From NCBI GenBank assembly GCA_016197205.1, contig JACPWG010000074.1:1-64000 (forward strand): DNA of 64,000 nt, written 5' to 3'. Source of the stretch: Planctomycetota bacterium (GTDB taxonomy: Bacteria; Planctomycetota; MHYJ01; WSZJ01; JACPWG01). How positions within the stretch are numbered: position 1 is the stretch's first letter; each line of letters begins with the position of its first letter. The notes below the pieces were generated by a model. That model was not told where the DNA came from. It made no database searches and was given only the letters and a program-made list of their open reading frames with translations. A program made the translations under genes and the position numbers. Of the stretch, positions 33,455-42,009 are shown piece after piece.

Positions 33455-34423
33455 TTAGGACAGCTTGAGGAAGGCGTCGGACTGGACCCATTCCCCCTTT
33501 TCGAACTGGAACTTCTTTCCCTTGTCGACGAGGATCTGCCCGTCCTCCGCGAAGGCGATCCGCCAGCGCTCCAGCGGGCGCGGGGCCGGTCCCTCGAAAT
33601 TGATGCCGGTCTTGCGGAACCCGCTCCCGTGACACGGGCACTTGAACTTCTGCTCGGCCTGGAGCCAGTTCGGCGTGCAGCCAAGGTGGGTGCACGTGGT
33701 CGAGAGCGCGTACAGGCCGGACTCCTCGCGGATGAGCCAAGTGAAGTACTTTTCCTTGAACTGCTCGTAGACCTTGCCGACCTCGGCGAAGTCGCGCGGG
33801 AAGCCGGCCTTGAAGGTCAGGGGCGGCTCGAAGCTGACGTTGGGGAACATGAAGCGCACCGACCCGAGCGTCCCGATGCCGCAACCGGCGGCGAAGGTCC
33901 CCCACGCGATCTTGAGCCAGAGGGCCGTGAAGTCGCGGCGCGAGATTTCCGCGCCGATTTGAGCGGCGCCGGCCTGGGGCGGATAGGCGGTGAGCATCTT
34001 GATGCCCGCCGGCGCGACGAGCTTGGGGGGCGGTGCCTGACCGAGGGGCGTGGTTTTCGCCTCCTTGCCGGCCGCAGCAGTCGCGGGCTTTGCGGCTGCG
34101 GCTGGGGCGGCAACCACGGGCTTCGCGACGACGGGTGCCGGAACGGGCGCCGCAGGCTTCGGCGGCGCGACCGCCGGGATGGCGGGAGCGGCGACGGGAG
34201 GAGGCGCAGCGACAGCCGCAGGCGTCGCGGGGGCGGGGGCGGGGGCGGCTACGGGTTGCGGCGCGGCCGCGGCCAACGGTATCGGCGCCGGCAAACCGGC
34301 GGGGCGGGGCGGGCGAAGGGGAGGACCCGGAGGCGCCCCGAGCGGCCGCCCGCTCGGCCCGAGCATGGGCTTGGCGCGGGGGGTCGCGGCGCCGTCCGCG
34401 GCTTTCGGCGTCTCGTCGGCCAT
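33455..34423 (-). CDS. Rieske iron-sulfur protein with long Pro/Ala-rich N-terminal extension
   Basis: This is the 2Fe-2S subunit of the bc-type complex. The 322-residue protein has the cluster-binding pair CTHLGC (about 245-250) and CPCHGS (about 264-269) and an uncleaved anchor helix near 168-188. Before the anchor lie about 150 residues of Ala/Pro/Val-rich low-complexity sequence, which would sit in the cytoplasm and is far longer than in ordinary Rieske proteins. AGGAGG precedes the ATG. The stop codon is directly followed by stacked inverted-repeat elements. Confidence 0.92.
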   Translation of the reverse strand: MADETPKAADGAATPRAKPMLGPSGRPLGAPPGPPLRPPRPAGLPAPIPLAAAAPQPVAAPAPAPATPAAVAAPPPVAAPAIPAVAPPKPAAPVPAPVVAKPVVAAPAAAAKPATAAAGKEAKTTPLGQAPPPKLVAPAGIKMLTAYPPQAGAAQIGAEISRRDFTALWLKIAWGTFAAGCGIGTLGSVRFMFPNVSFEPPLTFKAGFPRDFAEVGKVYEQFKEKYFTWLIREESGLYALSTTCTHLGCTPNWLQAEQKFKCPCHGSGFRKTGINFEGPAPRPLERWRIAFAEDGQILVDKGKKFQFEKGEWVQSDAFLKLS

Positions 34424-34472
34424 GCGAGTTCCTCCTAGATCACCGGGTCAGGCTTCCAGGCCCGTCGGGCGG

Positions 34473-35468
34473 TTACTTGGCCCCGCGCAGGCTCTCCAGG
34501 GCGGCGAGCGCGGCCCTTCGCACCTTCAGGCTCTTGTCGTTCTTCGAGAGTTTTTCGACCAGCGGCTCCAGGTCGCGGCTGCCCAGGCAGGCCACGCCCG
34601 AAAGCGCGTTCACCATGACGTCCTCCAGGTTGGCTTCCAGGAGGAGGGTCGGCTGGTTGTCCTCGTCGCGGGCCGTCACCTTCGCGAGCGACTCCCGGTC
34701 CAGCATCTCGCGCAGCACGGCCACCCCGCCGGGATGCTTCATGCGCGCGAGCGCGAGAGCGGCGTTCCACCGAACGTCGTCGCAGCCGTCCTTCACGCCG
34801 GCCTCGAGGACGGGAATCGCGCTCGCCTCGCCGTAGATGCCGAGCGTGTAATAGACGGCCTTCCGCACTCCGGGATCCTCGTTCTTCGCGAGCCCGACCG
34901 CCGCCGGGACCGCGCGCGCGTCTCCGATGTTCCCGAGGGCCAGAAGGGCGCCGATGAGAAGCGAGTTGTTCGCGTCGCCAGGATCGGGATGCCCGATCGC
35001 ATCGATCAGGAGCTCCGTGGCGCGCGGGTCCTTCAGGTTGCCGAGGGCGAGAGCCAGGAAGCGTCGAAGAGGCGGTTCACCTCCACGCGACTCTTTGAAC
35101 TCCTGCAGGAGGCGTTCCGTCACTTCGGCGGGGACCGGCGTGCCGGCCTGGCGATCGAGCGCGAGCTGCCGAGAGAGCTCAAATGCCGCCTGCCACTTGC
35201 GATTTCCCTTCTCGCCATGCAACTCGTCGAGCAGCCCGTGCATCCCCCGCTCCTCCCCCATCATCCAGCGCACGCCCGCGTAGAGGCCGACGCAGGTCAG
35301 CACGATGAGCATCGGGACGAGAAAAAACTGCACCGCGAGGACGGGGAAGGTGGGTTCGGCGACCGAGCCCTCCGCATCGGCGGGCGTCGGTGACGAGCCT
35401 TCCGAAAGGGGCTGCGTCGGGACCTCTCCCGCGGGCTGCGGGGGCAGGGTGTCTTCCGTCAATGTCAT
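34473..35468 (-). CDS. Membrane-anchored HEAT-repeat protein
   Basis: The 331-residue protein has a Pro-rich N-terminus, one helix (about 43-66) and then HEAT/PBS-lyase-type repeats (about 115-325), e.g. RRFLALALGNLKDPRATELL and VRKAVYYTLGIYGEASAIPV. HEAT arrays bind partner proteins. As the first gene of the Rieske/cytochrome b operon, 49 bp before the Rieske gene, it is likely an assembly or structural factor for that complex. The function is inferred from position. Confidence 0.8.
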   Translation of the reverse strand: MTLTEDTLPPQPAGEVPTQPLSEGSSPTPADAEGSVAEPTFPVLAVQFFLVPMLIVLTCVGLYAGVRWMMGEERGMHGLLDELHGEKGNRKWQAAFELSRQLALDRQAGTPVPAEVTERLLQEFKESRGGEPPLRRFLALALGNLKDPRATELLIDAIGHPDPGDANNSLLIGALLALGNIGDARAVPAAVGLAKNEDPGVRKAVYYTLGIYGEASAIPVLEAGVKDGCDDVRWNAALALARMKHPGGVAVLREMLDRESLAKVTARDEDNQPTLLLEANLEDVMVNALSGVACLGSRDLEPLVEKLSKNDKSLKVRRAALAALESLRGAK

Positions 35469-35586
35469 GGATCCTCACTCGCGGAGATCGAATGGGCCGG
35501 GTCCCACGCAACCAGCGATGGACAGCGCAATTGCGTCCGACCGCCGAAAGGGGATAGAGGACCTGCACCCTCCGCGACGCGCAAGC

Positions 35587-35616
35587 TGAATAGCACGGTC
35601 GCCGCCGGCTTGTCAA
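35587..35616 (-). promoter_or_regulatory. Sigma-70-type promoter of the Rieske/cytochrome b operon
   Basis: Minus-strand TTGACA and TATTCA are separated by 18 bp, about 120 bp upstream of the HEAT-repeat gene start at 35468. This is the best promoter match before the long minus-strand respiratory cluster. Confidence 0.65.
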
Positions 35617-35963
35617 GCCTTTTCAAAGGGGCGAATGGGGACACGCCGGGACCCGGACGCACCCCTGTGCATCCGCAAGCAAAGTGCCGCGTGACCACGG
35701 CCCGTGCCGAACGGCAGGTGCGGCGCCTCCGACGGCCCGAGGAGTCCACGCGTGGTGGCAGCCGGACGCCAACCTTCCTCCAACGATTTTGTGGCGTGTG
35801 CGCGTCCGCGGTGCCCCGCCGGCGGACGGATCGGTCGCAGGCCGCGGACCGGGAGGTCGTGACTGGGAGGCGAGATCGATGCCCGGGTTGAGCAAGGGCA
35901 CGCCGAGGCCGCTCCCTGACGGTCGCGGTTCGGTTCCTTTGGCTGCGACGCCGCGCTGTGAGC
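35617..35963. other. Intergenic region with a dispersed repeat, no gene seen
   Basis: The region is GC-rich and contains the 25-bp repeat copy GGCCGCTCCCTGACGGTCGC (35907-35926) and its trailing GGTTC. It lies between lnt and the respiratory operon promoter. No supported frame is seen. Confidence 0.6.
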
Positions 35964-37553
35964 TCACCGCGATTTGGGTCGCGGAGGCCCGGACAGCGGG
36001 ACCGGAGGAGGGGGCCCGCTCCGGCGTCTCGCCAGGCCGTACACAAAGCCCGCGGCCAGGAGCGCCATGCAACACTGGCCCAGCCAGTCTCCGTGTCGCT
36101 CGAAAAACGTCTCGCGCTCCTTCAAGAGCACCTGGCCGACGAGCACGCCGTCGAATTCGCGAGTCTCGCCGCGCGGGCCGAGCAACGGATGGATCTCGCC
36201 GCGCGGGCCGATGATCGCCGAGATCCCGGTGTTCGTGGCGCGCGCCATGCCCATCTTCAGTTCCGCACACCGAAAGGCGGCCAGATGGAGATCCTGGTCC
36301 AGCTCGCCCGAGTCCTTGAACCAGCCGTCGTTCGCCAGCGTGACCAGGTACTCGCAGCCTGCCTGGGCCAGGGAGCGCGCGAGATAGGTGTGCATGACCT
36401 CCCCGCAGATCAGCACGCCGAAGCGCCGGCCCTCGCATTCGAACGGGTGGATCGAATTCCCGGCGGAGAGATTCGGGACGGAGGTCAGCTCCGAGGCATG
36501 CGTGACGACCCAGTCGAGCCACGAAAACCGCTCGCGCAGCGGGATGAACTCGCCGATGGGGACGCGGTGGACCTTGTCGTAGCGGGAGACGAGGCGTCCC
36601 AACGGCGAAAGCAGGTACGCGCTGTTGTAGGTCCGCTCGACTCCGCGCGCGTCCTTTTCCAGCGTGATCGCGCCCAGGACGAAGGGCTTCCGCAGCCGCA
36701 TCGCCAGCGTCTGCGCGTCCAAGGCGTTTTCCGCGTAGCGGCCGAGGGCGTAGGGATACATCGTCTCTGCCCAGACGAGCACGTCGTAGGGTTCCTGGAT
36801 GCCGAGCGAGAGGTCAACGTGCTTCTGGAGCAGCTCCTCGAGGTTCAGCCCTTCTTCCTTGACGTTCTGGGGGATGTTGCCCTGGACGAGGGCGCAGACC
36901 GGGCCCGGCCGGGGCGCCGCGAGGGAGAGGGCGTACCGGCCGAACAGCAGCGTCGCGCCGAGCGCGATGAGCGCGCTGCCCGCGCAGCACAGGAAGGCGC
37001 GCGACCGGAGGCAGCTCGCGCCTTCGCGACGGATCACGGCGACGAAAAGCCACGCGAAGAGCGCGTTCACGGCGTACACGAGGACGTTCAGTCCGGCGAT
37101 GCCGGTCAGTTCGACGAGCTGGAGGAGCGGCAGATGCGCGTGCTGGGTGTGGCCCGGATGGAGCCAGGGGAAGCCGCCGAAGGCGATGCCGCGGAAGTGC
37201 TCGGCGCCGGTCCAAAGCAGCGGGGCGGCCAGGAAGAAGCGCCAGCCGGGCCGCGGCGCGACGCGGCGCTGGACGAGGGCGTAGAGGAGCGGGAAAACCC
37301 CCTGGTAGGCGGCGAGGAGAACTACGACCAGCCAGCTTACGTGCCCGACCCACGAGAAGCCGAGGGCGAAGAAGAGCCACCCGCCGAACCAGGCCCAGAG
37401 GGGGAACCGGCGGAGGCCGCCGCCCAGGAGGACGAAGGCCATGTAAGGGGCGGCGGCGATCCAGGCCAGAAAGTCGAGGTCGGCGGGGGGGAGCGAGAGA
37501 TAGGAGAGGAGCGCGTAGGAGAGGAGGAGGAAGAGGGTCGCGATCGCGTGCAT
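35964..37553 (-). CDS. lnt: Apolipoprotein N-acyltransferase
   Basis: Lnt adds the third acyl chain to the N-terminal cysteine of lipoproteins in the inner membrane. The 529-residue protein has about seven N-terminal helices, a periplasmic nitrilase-like domain and a C-terminal helix. The catalytic triad is visible as Glu in VLVWAETMYP (about 262), Lys in YDKVHRVPIGEF (about 326) and Cys in GVLICGEVMH (about 383). Its presence implies a Gram-negative envelope, in line with the several lipoproteins in the window. It stands alone between repeat-filled gaps. Confidence 0.93.
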   Translation of the reverse strand: MHAIATLFLLLSYALLSYLSLPPADLDFLAWIAAAPYMAFVLLGGGLRRFPLWAWFGGWLFFALGFSWVGHVSWLVVVLLAAYQGVFPLLYALVQRRVAPRPGWRFFLAAPLLWTGAEHFRGIAFGGFPWLHPGHTQHAHLPLLQLVELTGIAGLNVLVYAVNALFAWLFVAVIRREGASCLRSRAFLCCAGSALIALGATLLFGRYALSLAAPRPGPVCALVQGNIPQNVKEEGLNLEELLQKHVDLSLGIQEPYDVLVWAETMYPYALGRYAENALDAQTLAMRLRKPFVLGAITLEKDARGVERTYNSAYLLSPLGRLVSRYDKVHRVPIGEFIPLRERFSWLDWVVTHASELTSVPNLSAGNSIHPFECEGRRFGVLICGEVMHTYLARSLAQAGCEYLVTLANDGWFKDSGELDQDLHLAAFRCAELKMGMARATNTGISAIIGPRGEIHPLLGPRGETREFDGVLVGQVLLKERETFFERHGDWLGQCCMALLAAGFVYGLARRRSGPPPPVPLSGPPRPKSR

Positions 37554-37697
37554 GGGAGGGGCGCTCGGTGGTGAGGGGGAGGGTCGTGGGGGTCAGGAGA
37601 GAGGAAGTCGGCGAGGGAGAGGGGGAGGTCGTGGGGAAACGCGGTCGATGCGATGGATCAACGAGGAACGGGGAACGCACTCGAGGGCTGCCGTGGC

Positions 37698-37920
37698 CGA
37701 AGAACGAGGGGACGAAACACAGAGACGCGGAGGCGCAGAGGACGGTCCGTGGAGTGAGCCTCCTTCGCGCCGAAGTGGTAACAAAACAACAAGCCGAAAT
37801 GAAGCTAAAATCGATCTCTCAGTGCGTTGCCGGCGATGATCGCCGGTAGAGGAGAGTGGACTCAGCGCCCGGCCTCTGCGTCTCCGCGTCTCTGTGTAAA
37901 GCCTTTTTCGGGTCGTTGTA
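37698..37920. repeat. Dispersed repeats between lnt and moeA
   Basis: An ACACAGAGACGCGGAGGCGC motif (about 37717-37736) resembles CTCTGTGT-containing sequence at 21200-21225 in the opposite sense. Positions 37788-37920 match 13757-13871 plus the CCTTTTTCGGGTCGTTGT tail, with an internal GCCGGCGATGATCGCCGG hairpin. The 37554-37980 gap holds no gene. Confidence 0.65.
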
Positions 37921-37980
37921 AAAAAAAGGTCCGAAAATACCGAGCAGCCGACCCCGCAATGGCTTGTTCACCGTTTCACC

Positions 37981-39189
37981 CTACTCCATGAGAAGCACGT
38001 CGACCTCGTCGCCCGCGGCGAGGGGCGCGGCGCCGGGAGGTTGGATCAGGAAGGCGTTGGCGCCCGCGAGGCCGAGGAGATCCGCGGACCCCTTCCAGGG
38101 GACGGGGGCGACGGCGGGCAATTGCCCCCCAGGAGACGATGGGGTCAGGAAGGCGGGGTGGTAGAGCTGCCGGTCCGGGACGCTCTTCGCGAAGGCCGCT
38201 GACATGCGGGCGCGGACGGTGCGGCGTTCGAGGGCCGGGTTGCCCATCCAGAGGCCGAGCGCGAGCCGTACGAAGAGTTCGAAGCAGACGAAGGTGGAGA
38301 CCGGGTTGCCCGGGAGGCCGAAGACCAGCGTGTTCCCCTTGCGCCCGAAGCAGACGGGCTTCCCCGGGCGGATGGCCACCTGGTGGAAGAGCAGCCCGAC
38401 GCCCTCCGCCTTCAGCACGTCCGAGACGAGGTCCTTCTCGCCGACCGAGACGCCGCCGGTGAGGACGAGGCAATCGGCCGAGAGGCCCAGGCGGATCTTG
38501 GAGCGCAACTCCTCGCGGGTGTCGCGCGCGATGCCGAGGTAGGCGAAGGGAAGGCCGGCCGCGGCGACCTGGGCCGCGACCGAGTAGCCGTTGGAATCGC
38601 GGATCTGCGCCCCGGTCGGCCGCGCGCGGACGTCCACCAGCTCGTCCCCGGTCGTAAGGACCGCGACCGTGGGCCTGCGCCAGACCTTCAGGCGCTCCCG
38701 ACCGACGCAGGCGAGCACGCCGAGTTCCGCGGCCCGGAGCAGCGCGCCCCGGGAGAGCACGGTCTGCCCGCTTCGCATCTCCTGCCCGCGTGGGACCACG
38801 TTCGCCCCGGCCTTCGCGGCCCGGACGATACGGACGAGGCCGGGCCCCGCCGCCTCCGTGTGCTCGACCTGGACCACCGCATCGGCGCCGTCCGGGACCG
38901 GCGCGCCCGTCATGATCTTCACCGCGGTCCGCGCTTCGAGGCGGTGCTCGCCGGTGACGCCTGCGAAGACCTCGCCGGCTACGCGCAGCTCCACGGGCGC
39001 CGACGCGAGGTCTTCGGACCGGACCGCGAACCCGTCCATCTGCGCCCGGCGAAACGGCGGCATGTCGAGGTCGGACTCCACGTCCTCCGCGAGCACGTGG
39101 CCGAGGGACGACAGCAACGGAACGGTCTCCACGCGCCGGGCGGGGACATGCTCCCGAACGAGGCGCATCGCTTCAAGCACCGAGATCAT
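37981..39189 (-). CDS. moeA: Molybdopterin molybdenumtransferase
   Basis: MoeA inserts molybdenum into adenylylated molybdopterin. The 402-residue protein has the family landmarks: MDGFAVR (about 51-57), KIMTGAPVPDGADAVV (about 90-105), the MoCF-like domain with TTGDELV, RDSNGY and TGGVSVGEKD, and GLPGNPVS. The start codon lies inside the end of the sigma-54 regulator gene (17-bp overlap), so it is translationally linked to it. A Moco need is compatible with the molybdoenzyme-type cytochrome subunits nearby, though no molybdoenzyme is in the window. Confidence 0.95.
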   Translation of the reverse strand: MISVLEAMRLVREHVPARRVETVPLLSSLGHVLAEDVESDLDMPPFRRAQMDGFAVRSEDLASAPVELRVAGEVFAGVTGEHRLEARTAVKIMTGAPVPDGADAVVQVEHTEAAGPGLVRIVRAAKAGANVVPRGQEMRSGQTVLSRGALLRAAELGVLACVGRERLKVWRRPTVAVLTTGDELVDVRARPTGAQIRDSNGYSVAAQVAAAGLPFAYLGIARDTREELRSKIRLGLSADCLVLTGGVSVGEKDLVSDVLKAEGVGLLFHQVAIRPGKPVCFGRKGNTLVFGLPGNPVSTFVCFELFVRLALGLWMGNPALERRTVRARMSAAFAKSVPDRQLYHPAFLTPSSPGGQLPAVAPVPWKGSADLLGLAGANAFLIQPPGAAPLAAGDEVDVLLME

Positions 39190-40606
39190 CGTCCAGCTCC
39201 TTGGGTCCGAAGATTTCCTTGGGGATCCCGAGCTTCTTCACCCGATAGCGCAACGAGCGGAAACTGGTCCCGAGGAGACGGGCGGCCTTCGTCAGGCTCC
39301 CGCCGGAGACCTTCAGCGCCTCGGTGATGTAGCCACGTTCCACCTCCTCCAGCTTGCCCTCCAGCGAGAAGCCGTCCGCGGGCAGCACCACCCCAGGGGG
39401 CGTCGAGTCCGCGCCGCGGATCTTTTCGACCAGATCCTCCCGGCGGATCTCGGGCCCCTCGGAAAGGGCCACGGCCCGGTGGACGGCGTTCTCCAGCTCC
39501 CGAATGTTCCCGGGCCAGTCGTACGCCAGCAGCGCGGACATCGCCTCCGGGGCGAAACCAGTGACTTCCCGGCGAAGCGAGCGCCCGTGCTTGGCGAGGA
39601 AGTGTCCGGCGAGAAGGGGGATGTCCTCCTTCCGCTCCCGCAGCGGGGGCAGCTCGAGCGGGATGACGTTCAGCCGATAGAAGAGGTCTTCGCGGAACGT
39701 CCCGCGTCGGACCTCCTCCTCGAGGTCGCGGTTGGTGGCCGTGAGAATGCGGACGTCCACGCGGGTCCGTTCGGTCCCGCCGACGCGCAGGAACTCCCGC
39801 TCCTCGAGGACCCGCAGGAGCTTGACCTGGAGGGGGGGGGGCATCTCGCCGACCTCGTCCAGGAAGAAGGTCCCGCCATGCGCCAGCTCGATGAGGCCGC
39901 GCTTCTCCGCGACCGCGCCGGTGAAGGCGCCCTTCACGTGGCCGAAAAGCTCGCTCTCGAGGAGCGACTCCGTGAAGGCGCCGCAGTTGACGGGGATGAA
40001 GGGCTCGGCCGCGCGCGGGGAGCCGAGGTGGAGCGCGCGTGCGACCAGCTCCTTGCCGGTGCCGCTCTCCCCCTGGATGAGGACGGTGGCCTCCGTGGGC
40101 GCGATCCGCCGGATGTGCTCGAGCACCTCGCGCATCGCCGGGGCGTTGCCGACCATCGCGCGCAGGAGGCCGGCGTCGGCGAAGCCCGGGTCGGAGCGGC
40201 GGATGCGCCGCAGAAGGAGGGCACGCGCGACCGCCGCGCGGATTTCGCGATTGTCGAACGGCTTTCGGACGAAGTCGAACGCGCCGAGCCGCATGGCCTC
40301 CACGGCGGCCTGCCAGGTGCCGTAGGCGGTGATCATGAGGACCTGCACGTCGGGATCCAGCTCCTTCCAGCGGCGAAGGAGGGTGAGCCCGTCCAGCCCC
40401 GGCATGCGGAGGTCCTGCAGCACCACGTCGTAGGGGGCCTCGCGGAAGAGACGGAGGCCCTGCTCGCCCTCCGTGGCGCGGGCCACGTCGTAGCCTTCCT
40501 TCCGCAGCACGAGCGACAGGACCTCGCCGACCGAGTCTTCGTCGTCGACGACCAGGACGCGGCCGACCGCGTCGGTCCTGGAGACGGCCGGGGGGGCATC
40601 CGACAT
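39173..40606 (-). CDS. Sigma-54-dependent response regulator (NtrC family)
   Basis: The 477-residue activator has a receiver domain (acidic DDED near residues 21-24, phosphoacceptor Asp in VVLQDLRMPG), an AAA+ domain with Walker A GESGTGKE, the sigma-54 contact loop GAFTGA and an R-finger region, and a C-terminal Fis-type helix-turn-helix (LTKAARLLGTSFRSLRYRVK). It activates sigma-54 promoters after phosphorylation; no cognate histidine kinase is adjacent. The ATG at 40606 starts the receiver domain; the extra codons upstream are encoded by a family-2 element. Confidence 0.93.
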   Translation of the reverse strand: MSDAPPAVSRTDAVGRVLVVDDEDSVGEVLSLVLRKEGYDVARATEGEQGLRLFREAPYDVVLQDLRMPGLDGLTLLRRWKELDPDVQVLMITAYGTWQAAVEAMRLGAFDFVRKPFDNREIRAAVARALLLRRIRRSDPGFADAGLLRAMVGNAPAMREVLEHIRRIAPTEATVLIQGESGTGKELVARALHLGSPRAAEPFIPVNCGAFTESLLESELFGHVKGAFTGAVAEKRGLIELAHGGTFFLDEVGEMPPPLQVKLLRVLEEREFLRVGGTERTRVDVRILTATNRDLEEEVRRGTFREDLFYRLNVIPLELPPLRERKEDIPLLAGHFLAKHGRSLRREVTGFAPEAMSALLAYDWPGNIRELENAVHRAVALSEGPEIRREDLVEKIRGADSTPPGVVLPADGFSLEGKLEEVERGYITEALKVSGGSLTKAARLLGTSFRSLRYRVKKLGIPKEIFGPKELDDDLGA

Positions 40607-40613
40607 GGCCTTA

Positions 40614-40861
40614 GCGCCCGTAAGAAAATGACCCGCTCGATGGACGCGCAGGAGGGCGACAAGAATTCTCAAGGCTCAGTTTTCAAGACTCAGACAAGGC
40701 TCAAGGTTCAATTCTCAATGACCACCCTGAAACGCAGCCCGCGCACGGAATCGCGGACTCTGAAACTTGAACTTTGAGCCTTGTCTGGAAACTGAGCCTT
40801 GAGCCTTTTCCTGAAGAGCTCCCTGGTTTCCGAGCTGCATGAGTTGTTTCTTGACGCGCCC
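40614..40861. mobile_element. Family-2 MITE-like inverted-repeat element, copy c
   Basis: A 248-bp copy, in the opposite orientation to copies a and b, has ends GCGCCCGTAAGAAAATGAC and, complemented, GGGCGCGTCAAGAAACAAC. It is flanked by TTA at 40611-40613 and TTA at 40862-40864; the right TTA is the complement of the stop codon of the gene at 40862-41320. Confidence 0.8.
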
Positions 40862-41320
40862 TTAGCGGGCTCCATCGATGGGCTCGAGGCGGTCGATCAA
40901 CCAGGCGTCCGGCTGTCCCTGCCTGCGCGCGAGCTTCAGGTGCAGCCGGAGCTGGACGCGGAAGGGCTCCGGGAAGGAGGCGTCGGCCCCTGGGCGGAGG
41001 AGGGCGTCGAGCTTCACCTGGGCCTCGTCCTTGGTGGGAAAGACGATTTCCTTCCCGAGGATGCGGGCGTCGGAAAACTTGAACTCGCCGAGGGAGCGGC
41101 GGAGCCAGTCCTCGAGCCCGGCCCGGTTCTGTCCGCGATAGTCGTAGTCGGGGACGAAGAGGGCCGCGCAGGCGTCGGCGTCCCCGCGGACCACGGCGGC
41201 GCGCCCGCGCTCGACGACTTTCCGCACGCGCCCGGAGTCCGTCTCCACGAAAAAAAAGAGGAGCAGGAGGACGAGGAGCACGGCGCCGGCGACGGCGAGT
41301 CGGCGGGGGTTGAGGCTCAT
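40862..41320 (-). CDS. Membrane-anchored protein, NTF2/SnoaL-like
   Basis: The 152-residue protein has one N-terminal helix (about 8-25) and a periplasmic domain of about 120 residues whose pattern (VRGDADACAALFVPDYDYRG, then alternating strands) resembles the NTF2-like/SnoaL-like cone fold. That assignment is a guess from the pattern only. It lies 33 bp after the TPR lipoprotein gene and is probably co-transcribed with it. Its stop codon is the exact insertion site of a family-2 element. Confidence 0.6.
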   Translation of the reverse strand: MSLNPRRLAVAGAVLLVLLLLFFFVETDSGRVRKVVERGRAAVVRGDADACAALFVPDYDYRGQNRAGLEDWLRRSLGEFKFSDARILGKEIVFPTKDEAQVKLDALLRPGADASFPEPFRVQLRLHLKLARRQGQPDAWLIDRLEPIDGAR

Positions 41321-41353
41321 GCGTTCGGTCGGGCGCGTCAGAGGCGGTGACGC

Positions 41354-42004
41354 CTACGGGTCGCGCGCCACCTCCTTTTCCAGGTCTCCCATGAGCGCCT
41401 CGAGCTCCTTGCGCTCGGTCTCCATCTGGCCCTTGGGGAGCGCCTCGAGGAAGGCCTTGATCACTTTGCGCGCCTCGGGGTATTCCTTTTGGAGGGCGAG
41501 GGAGAGGCCGAGGTAGTAGTGCGCGCGGAGGAGCTTGGGGGCGTCCCCGGAGGCGAGGTGGACGGCCTCCCGGAGGGGCGGGATGGCGAGTTCGGGGAGC
41601 CGGCACTCGCAGTACGTCTGGCCGAGGCCGAGCTGGGCGTCGACATCCTTCGGCTTGAGCCGGATGGCCGCCTTGAAGTGGAGCTCCGCCAGGCGGTATT
41701 CCTGCTCGGCTTTGCGAGGTTCCTTATGGAAGAGGAAGGCCTGCCCGCGCGCCAGGCAGATGGACGCGAGCCCGACGAGCCCCGCGGGATTCTGAGGCTC
41801 GAGGTCGAGGGCGGCGCGGAACTCGCGTTCCGCGAGTTCGAACTTGCCGTGCTGGTAGTAGTATCTGCCCAGGTCGATCAGGTCCTTGGCGCCGAGGCGA
41901 CCCGTATCCTGGGTCGCGCAGCCGGCGAAGAAGAACGGGGACAGGAGCAGGGCGAGGGCGACGAGGGCCGGGACCTGAGTCGCGTGGCTTGCACGTGGGG
42001 GCAT
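41354..42004 (-). CDS. TPR-repeat lipoprotein
   Basis: The 216-residue protein has a lipoprotein signal with lipobox FFAGC (Cys at about residue 29) followed by tetratricopeptide repeats (about 38-205), such as YYYQHGKFELAEREFRAALD. TPR lipoproteins typically act as scaffolds for outer-membrane or periplasmic complexes. GGAGG precedes the ATG. It starts 5 bp after ruvA ends, in an apparent GGDEF-ruvA-TPR operon. Confidence 0.82.
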   Translation of the reverse strand: MPPRASHATQVPALVALALLLSPFFFAGCATQDTGRLGAKDLIDLGRYYYQHGKFELAEREFRAALDLEPQNPAGLVGLASICLARGQAFLFHKEPRKAEQEYRLAELHFKAAIRLKPKDVDAQLGLGQTYCECRLPELAIPPLREAVHLASGDAPKLLRAHYYLGLSLALQKEYPEARKVIKAFLEALPKGQMETERKELEALMGDLEKEVARDP

Positions 42005-42009
42005 CAGGA

